DNA from: JBBDWJ01 sp040902925
Lineage (GTDB): Bacteria > Acidobacteriota > Terriglobia > Bryobacterales > UBA6623
Assembly: GCA_040902925.1 (NCBI GenBank)
Contig: JBBDWJ010000177.1
Coordinates: 1 to 27,337 of the forward strand
Length of the DNA: 27,337 bases
Reading direction: 5' to 3'
Position numbers and translations under genes: made by a program. Below the pieces are notes generated by a model. The model did not search any database. It had not been told where the DNA came from and saw nothing but the letters and a program-made list of their open reading frames with translations. Below, piece after piece: positions 22,422 to 27,337 of this stretch. How positions within the stretch are numbered: position 1 is the first letter of the stretch; each line of letters opens with the position of its first letter.

Positions 22422-23666
22422 TCAAGCGGCGCTCAGGGTCTTTTCGAGCGTTGCGACGGGCTCTTGAGCGATCTGGTGAAGCCAGTTTGCCGCTGCCTCG
22501 GCGGCGAACTCATCCAGTTTCCGCACGGCTTCCAGGTGCGTCATCGACCCTCGCGCTTTCTCGTATTGTTCGAGAACGGCCGGCGGCGGCGCGGCCACGT
22601 CTCCGACGCCGGTAAGGATTGTGTGAATGGCGGCGCGGTTCTTGATCAGCAACCGGTGCTCGCCGTGAAACTTCTTTAGTACCGGGTCGCCAAGGGCTGT
22701 CGACTTCTCGATCGAGCGTTCGAGCTTCGAGATCATTTTGTCGACACGCTTGATCCGCTCGGCGGCGTGCGCCCGGGCCTGTTTTTGCGCGGCGCGGTAG
22801 AGCGGCTTGTGATGCTCATCGGCGAATGGCAGGCGAACCTGCTCGTACCACGCATCCAACGCGCGCAGGTTTCCGATCAACTTCGCCGTCGTCAGGAACT
22901 TTCGCCGCAGCCCGGTATAGATCTCACGGTCGAAGTCGCTGCTGGCCTGGCTTTCAAAGTTTTCGAAATGAACACAATCCGCCGCAACATCGCGCCGCAC
23001 CAGCGATCCCGCGGCGACGACTGCTCCAAAGTCAATGTGGACCGGGCCCACTAGCCCGCACTGGCCGCCGACGAAAACCGGCGCGGAACGCAATAGCACG
23101 CCGCGAACGTCGCCGATCATACTGCCGTACTTATCGCCGCGCGGGTCGAAGTTGAAATGAATGACTCCCGAGCCAACTTCGCTGTGGTCGCTCCGCGAGG
23201 TTCCGCCGCTCATGAACAGGTCGCAGTAGTTGATGACCGAGCCGGTGACAACGGTGGCCGTCAGGATGGTGTTCTTAAACGCGACCGAGTGCGCGGCGTC
23301 GACCAGCTCCTCGAGAAGCGTGCCTGGGCGGATCTCCGCAAAGCCGCGGACCACCGCGCCGTCCAGAAACGTTGCGCCCTCGTAGCTGCCGGCACCGAGC
23401 TCGACACCGCTGCCGATTTGGCAGTCCGCGACGCGGGCATGCCCTGAAACCCCGATGCGCGAGCCGCGCCCGATGCGAAGTTCCGCGCCGCTGAGCGTCG
23501 CCTGGTAGATCGACGCGCCCGGCTCGATGTTGTCGAGCGGGACGTCGGCGGCAATGTAGACGCGCTCGGCCCCCCAGACATCCACGCCGCGGTCCTGCAA
23601 GCGTTGGACGCGTTCCCGGTTACCGGCTTCGTTGTAGTTTTCCAGAGAGGCCACGGTTGGGTTCAA
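22422..23666 (-). CDS. GlmU-like left-handed beta-helix (hexapeptide repeat) protein
   Basis: 414 residues if the TTG at 23666 is used; a GTG four codons later is equally possible, and neither has a ribosome-binding site. Residues about 45-245 show hexapeptide-repeat pattern (IEPGASIYQATLSGAELRIG, then GSRIGVSGHARVADCQIGSG and GVELGAGSYEGATFLDGAVV) as in the acetyltransferase half of GlmU. The nucleotidyltransferase half is missing. Residues about 250-414 are charged helices (LRRKFLTTAKLIGNLRALDA). Database names for this type are usually UDP-N-acetylglucosamine pyrophosphorylase-like, which the absent N-terminal domain does not support. It probably acts as, or scaffolds, an acyl- or nucleotide-sugar enzyme. 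It follows alaS by 50 bp. Confidence 0.75.
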   Translation of the reverse strand: MNPTVASLENYNEAGNRERVQRLQDRGVDVWGAERVYIAADVPLDNIEPGASIYQATLSGAELRIGRGSRIGVSGHARVADCQIGSGVELGAGSYEGATFLDGAVVRGFAEIRPGTLLEELVDAAHSVAFKNTILTATVVTGSVINYCDLFMSGGTSRSDHSEVGSGVIHFNFDPRGDKYGSMIGDVRGVLLRSAPVFVGGQCGLVGPVHIDFGAVVAAGSLVRRDVAADCVHFENFESQASSDFDREIYTGLRRKFLTTAKLIGNLRALDAWYEQVRLPFADEHHKPLYRAAQKQARAHAAERIKRVDKMISKLERSIEKSTALGDPVLKKFHGEHRLLIKNRAAIHTILTGVGDVAAPPPAVLEQYEKARGSMTHLEAVRKLDEFAAEAAANWLHQIAQEPVATLEKTLSAA

Positions 23667-23716
23667 GTCGGAAAGAGGACGGAAATGGTTGCGGCCCGCA
23701 CGCTTAAGGGTTCGCG

Positions 23717-26353
23717 CTAGGCCATTTTTTCGATCAAATCGTACACCGTGTTGAGCGCGTCGGGCAGCGCGTCGCCATCCTTGCCACCGGCTTCCGCCAG
23801 GTCGGGCCGCCCGCCGCCTTTGCCGCCTACGGCTTCGGCCAGCACCGCAATCAGCTTTCCGGCGTGGATCTTCTTGCCGGCCAAGTCCTTGGTGACAGCG
23901 GTAATCAGCGCGACGCGACCGTTGTCGGTAGAGCCTAGCACGACAACTCCCGACTGCAACTTATTGCGCAAAGTATCAGCCATCGTGCGCAACTGGGCGC
24001 GATCGATATTGTCGACCTTCGCTGAGATGACTTTGATCCCTTTGACGACACGGGCCTGGCCGGCGAGATCGCCCACGTTCGACTGCGCCAGCTTGCCCTT
24101 GAGCCGTTCGATTTCCTTTTCCATGCTGCGGCGCTCGGCGGTCAGCTTCTCGACGCTGTCGACGAGTTCCGGCTCGGTCACACGCAGTACCGAGCTGAGG
24201 CGCTGCAGGCGGCCGACCGCGTCACGGTATTGCTCATAGGCAACGCCTCCGGTGACGGCTTCGAGCCGCCGGACTCCGGCCGAGATGCTGCTTTCCCCGG
24301 TGATCTTGAAGACCCCGATGTCGCCGGTGCGGTTGACGTGCGTGCCGCCGCAAAGCTCTTTGCTGAAATCCCCCACCTGAACGACGCGCACACGGTCACC
24401 GTATTTTTCGCCGAACAGCGCCATCGCGCCCGTCTTAACGGCATCGTTGAGATTCATTACATCCGTGACCACGGCGATGTTGCGCAGCACGTGCTCGTTG
24501 ACCAGCCGTTCGACTTCTTCGATTTCGGCCTGGTCCATCGCCGTGAAGTGCGTGATGTCGAAGCGAAGCCGGTCGGGGGCCACGACACTGCCGGCTTGCT
24601 TGACGTGCGTGCCCAAAACCTTGCGCAGCGCGGCGTGCATCAGATGCGTCGCGGTATGGTTCCGCATGGTGGCTTCGCGCAACTCGGCGCTGACGCGGCC
24701 CGAAACCATGTCGCCCACTTTCAGCGGTGTTTTGGCGATGATTCTGTGGATCGAAAGCCCGCGCAGCGGCGCGACTACATCCTTAACCTGAGCGACCACG
24801 TCGCCACCCTTGAGCAGCACGCCTTGGTCGCCAACCTGGCCGCCGGCCTCGGCGTAGAATGGCGTGCGGTCGAGCACGAGTTCGGCCTGGGCGCCTTTCG
24901 GAACTTCATCGACCGGTTGATGGTCGATGAGCAAACCGACAATCTTCGATCCATCGCTGCTGACGTTGCCGTAGCCTTCGAACTTTGTGGGATGCTCTTC
25001 GCGCAGCTTCTGATAGGCCGGGGCGATCGCCGAGCCCTCGGCGCCTTTCCAGCTTGCGCGGGCGCGAGAGCGCTGCTGCTCCATCTCGGCCGTGAATCCG
25101 GCGTGATCGATTTGGAGCGAGCGTTCGCGAGCCATCTCTTCCTGCTCATCGAGCGACAAACCGAATGTGTCGTAGAGCTTGAACGCCACAGCGCCGGGAA
25201 TCACGCCGCCCTCGAGCTTTTCCACCGACGACTCGAACATCCGTTCGGCCATCGCGAAGCTGTGCTGGTAGCGGACTTCCTCTTCCTTGACGATGCGGGC
25301 GACTCGCTGCGCGGACTCGATCAACTCGGGGTAGCCGGGTTTCATCAATTCGGCGACGAAGCCGGTCATCTCGTAAAGGAAAGGCTTCTCGGAACCGGCC
25401 AGCCGGGCGTGGCGCAAAGCGCGCCGAATGATCTTGCGCAATACATAGCCGCGGCCCTCGTTGGAAGGCAGCACGCCGTCATGGACCAGAAACGCCGCCG
25501 AGCGGCTGTGGTCGGCGATGATGCGCAGCGTCGTGTCGGTCTTCTTCTCGTCGCCATAGGTGACGCCGAGAAGGTCGCCGGCGCGGTCGATGATCGGACG
25601 GATCAGGTCGGTCTCGAAGTTGCTGAGCTTCCCCTGCATTACCGAGGCGACGCGCTCAAGCCCCATGCCGGTGTCGATTGACGGCCGCGGCAGCGGCGTC
25701 AGCTTGCCCGACGCGTCGCGGTCAAACTGCATGAAGACGAGATTCCAGATTTCGACGTAGCGGCTGGTGTCGCTCGGGAAGGGCTCATCCGGCTCGTCGG
25801 GCTCGCGCCCTTCCGGCCCGTAGTCGTAGAAGATCTCCGAGCACGGCCCGCACGGCCCGGTCTCGCCCATCTGCCAGAAATTATCCTTGGCGTCGCGCCG
25901 GAAAATGCGGTCTGCGCCAATATCGGTGACCTTCTTCCAGAGATCCTCGGCCTCGTCGTCATCCTCAAAGACTGTCGCGTAAAGGCGGTCCTTGGGAAGG
26001 CCATAGACCTTCGTTATCAGCTCCCACGCAAAGACGATGGCATCCTTCTTGAAATAGTCGCCGAAGGAGAAGTTGCCGAGCATCTCGAAGAACGTATGGT
26101 GCCGGCGCGTGTAGCCGACATTTTCGAGATCGTTGTGCTTGCCACCGGCGCGAACGCATTTCTGCGAAGTCGTTGCGCGGTTGTAATCGCGCTTTTCCTG
26201 TCCGAGGAAGACATCCTTGAACTGGTTCATGCCGGCGTTGGTGAACAGCAGCGTGGGGTCGTTGGCCGGAACAAGCGAAGAGCTCGGCACGATGCGGTGG
26301 CCGTGCGATTCAAAATAGCGGAGAAACTTCTCCCGGATTTCGTTTCCCGTCAA
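23717..26353 (-). CDS. alaS: alanyl-tRNA synthetase
   Basis: 878 residues, full length. It charges tRNA-Ala and edits mischarged Ser/Gly. The catalytic core opens with the family sequences FLRYFESHGHRIVPSSSLVP and LLFTNAGMNQFKDVFLG, followed by RHHTFFEMLGNFSFGDYFKK. The editing domain has the zinc ligands NHTATHLMH (about 564-572) and CGGTHVNRTGDIG (about 667-679). The C-terminal domain ends with GGKGGGRPDLAEAGG. Translation appears to begin at a TTG (26353) that overlaps the recX stop as TTGA, so its initiation is coupled to recX. The recX-alaS order is common in bacteria. Confidence 0.97.
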   Translation of the reverse strand: MTGNEIREKFLRYFESHGHRIVPSSSLVPANDPTLLFTNAGMNQFKDVFLGQEKRDYNRATTSQKCVRAGGKHNDLENVGYTRRHHTFFEMLGNFSFGDYFKKDAIVFAWELITKVYGLPKDRLYATVFEDDDEAEDLWKKVTDIGADRIFRRDAKDNFWQMGETGPCGPCSEIFYDYGPEGREPDEPDEPFPSDTSRYVEIWNLVFMQFDRDASGKLTPLPRPSIDTGMGLERVASVMQGKLSNFETDLIRPIIDRAGDLLGVTYGDEKKTDTTLRIIADHSRSAAFLVHDGVLPSNEGRGYVLRKIIRRALRHARLAGSEKPFLYEMTGFVAELMKPGYPELIESAQRVARIVKEEEVRYQHSFAMAERMFESSVEKLEGGVIPGAVAFKLYDTFGLSLDEQEEMARERSLQIDHAGFTAEMEQQRSRARASWKGAEGSAIAPAYQKLREEHPTKFEGYGNVSSDGSKIVGLLIDHQPVDEVPKGAQAELVLDRTPFYAEAGGQVGDQGVLLKGGDVVAQVKDVVAPLRGLSIHRIIAKTPLKVGDMVSGRVSAELREATMRNHTATHLMHAALRKVLGTHVKQAGSVVAPDRLRFDITHFTAMDQAEIEEVERLVNEHVLRNIAVVTDVMNLNDAVKTGAMALFGEKYGDRVRVVQVGDFSKELCGGTHVNRTGDIGVFKITGESSISAGVRRLEAVTGGVAYEQYRDAVGRLQRLSSVLRVTEPELVDSVEKLTAERRSMEKEIERLKGKLAQSNVGDLAGQARVVKGIKVISAKVDNIDRAQLRTMADTLRNKLQSGVVVLGSTDNGRVALITAVTKDLAGKKIHAGKLIAVLAEAVGGKGGGRPDLAEAGGKDGDALPDALNTVYDLIEKMA

Positions 26354-26895
26354 TCAACAACCTCGTCTTGCTCGGATTGATGTTCGCTGAAGGCTTCCAG
26401 CCAGTCGGTGTCGGAGGAGATTTCCTGCAATCCCTCCACGATTCTAGCAGAGGAGAATCCGGCTCTTGCCAGGGCGCGAAATAGCGAAGCCAGTTGTTTG
26501 CGGTCGCTGAGCGGCAGTTCGGCGGCGCGGCTGCCAAGACGCTTGCGGATCTGCGCGCGCACCAGATCCAGCTCGTCTGCTTCGCGAAAAGTCTCACCGA
26601 CGGTTTTTTCGGCCACGTTGCGTTCGACGCCTCGCCGCTCCAGATCGCGCAGCACCCGCATGCGCCCCAGCCCTTCGTAGTCGCGGCGGAAGCGCGCATA
26701 AGACTCCGCCAGTCGCGCGTCGTCGAGATAGCCGAGATCCTTGAGCCGGTTCAGGACCTCGTGGACATCTTCCGGGCGCGCCGCCCGCTGCTCAAGCCGT
26801 TTCCGCAGCTCGGTTGCCGTCAGCGAACGCCGTGCCAGCGCGGCCACGGCGTAGTCAAACAACGCTACCGCGGCGAGCCGCTTAGGGAGGGCCAT
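26350..26895 (-). CDS. recX: regulatory protein RecX
   Basis: 181 residues, three-helix-repeat protein that modulates RecA filaments. Typical patterns are ALFDYAVAALARRSLTATEL, then RKRLEQRA, the VLNRLKDLGYLDDARLAESY helix pair, and LERRGVERNVAEKTV. The ATG at 26895 has no Shine-Dalgarno; a TAAAAT hexamer (26903-26908, minus) lies 7 nt upstream, so transcription may start almost at the initiation codon. recA is not in the window. Its stop overlaps the alaS start. Confidence 0.92.
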   Translation of the reverse strand: MALPKRLAAVALFDYAVAALARRSLTATELRKRLEQRAARPEDVHEVLNRLKDLGYLDDARLAESYARFRRDYEGLGRMRVLRDLERRGVERNVAEKTVGETFREADELDLVRAQIRKRLGSRAAELPLSDRKQLASLFRALARAGFSSARIVEGLQEISSDTDWLEAFSEHQSEQDEVVD

Positions 26896-26949
26896 GTTGG
26901 CGATTTTAGCTCGCCTGGAGTGGCGAGGTTCGGGTGGAGATCGCGCCGC

Positions 26950-27337
26950 CTAGTCGCCCTGACCGGCGCCCACGGTTTGCACCGCACTCGACTGCGACGC
27001 TTGTGCGGCCGCGCGCTGCTTGCCGCCGATGGCTCCGGCCGGGTCCTGCAATTCGGGGATCTGAATGCGAACCTGCGTGCCGCCCCCCGGGCGATGATGG
27101 ATCAACATCAGAAACTCGTTGCCGAACAGCACGCGCAATCGCTCGTGGACATTGCTGACCCCGATGCCGCGCTGGAAGACATTGGGCATCGCGTTGGACT
27201 CGATGCCTACGCCGTCGTCTTCGAGCTCCAACTGCAGCCGTCCGCCGCGGATCGCCGTGCGCAGCCAGATCGTGCCGCCTTCGACGTTGGGGCTCCAACC
27301 GAGCATGATCGAGTTCTCGACGATCGGCTGCAGCAGC
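26950..27337 (-). CDS. LytS/YehU-type sensor histidine kinase, C-terminal part only
   Basis: The gene begins beyond the right edge; about 129 codons are visible. They encode the HATPase domain: the N-box LQPIVENSIMLGWS, the G1 box LELEDDGVGIES, the G2 region GIGVSNVHERLRVLFG, then a final GGGTQVRIQIPEL strand and a 30-residue Ala/Gln-rich tail. This order matches the LytS/YehU class, which phosphorylates LytTR-type regulators. The N-box reads ENSIMLG where many members have ENAIKHG. Confidence 0.88.
   Translation of the reverse strand, partial: LLQPIVENSIMLGWSPNVEGGTIWLRTAIRGGRLQLELEDDGVGIESNAMPNVFQRGIGVSNVHERLRVLFGNEFLMLIHHRPGGGTQVRIQIPELQDPAGAIGGKQRAAAQASQSSAVQTVGAGQGD

Noticed and set aside
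24230..25681. 483-codon plus-strand frame
   Set aside because: Antisense to alaS, a GC-rich codon shadow with no recognisable motif.

Overview
The window is about 27 kb of GC-rich bacterial chromosome. The gene families suggest an acidobacterium of the Solibacteres/Bryobacterales type: DUF4097 beta-solenoid proteins beside an ECF sigma factor, a Tat-exported Gfo/Idh/MocA oxidoreductase, FG-GAP/VCBS and SMP-30 lipoproteins, and a TPR protein with a TonB C-terminal domain. That placement is an inference from family content. A run of 10 Ns at 3485-3494 marks a scaffold join inside a gene, so the assembly is a draft. I see no tRNA, rRNA, CRISPR array, transposase or phage structural gene.

Layout. 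1-1434 (-): ribosomal protein S1 gene (3' end outside the window) with a long acidic, Pro/Ala-rich N-terminal extension, a near-consensus promoter and a leader of about 220 nt. 1760-2809 (-): AI-2E family permease. 3076-7221 (-): a likely five-gene envelope-stress operon, transcribed in the order ECF sigma factor, 63-aa zinc anti-sigma protein, membrane-anchored HEAT protein with a zinc-less copy of the anti-sigma domain, secreted DUF4097 beta-solenoid protein, and secreted double-PDZ protein. 7264-10226: a visibly less GC-rich block with a ribbon-helix-helix/PAS protein on the minus strand, divergent from a small winged-helix-like protein and a SAMHD1-like HD phosphohydrolase on the plus strand. 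10463-11902 (+): Tat-exported oxidoreductase closed by a strong terminator. 12020-13613 (-): zinc-ribbon/TM2 protein and TPR-TonB_C protein. 13820-15677 (-): PmtA-like methyltransferase and SMP-30 lipoprotein. 15891-16391 (+): purE. 16408-18859 (-): NMT1-like binding protein and class I/II aminotransferase, separated by a REPIN-like inverted repeat. 19045-20388: a small exported coiled-coil protein convergent with MscS. 20872-26895 (-): VCBS lipoprotein, GlmU-like left-handed beta-helix protein, alaS and recX. 26950-27337 (-): 3' end of a LytS-type sensor kinase gene.

Two places deserve most attention. The first is the divergent RHH-PAS / winged-helix / HD-dNTPase locus. It has repeated TAGCATGAT boxes in its control region and base composition unlike its neighbours, and it could be a regulated dNTP-hydrolase (nucleotide-homeostasis or antiviral) module. 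The second is the sigma/double-anti-sigma/HEAT/solenoid/PDZ operon. There a 20-bp tandem duplication carries the anti-sigma start site, and the anti-sigma fold appears twice, once with zinc ligands and once without.
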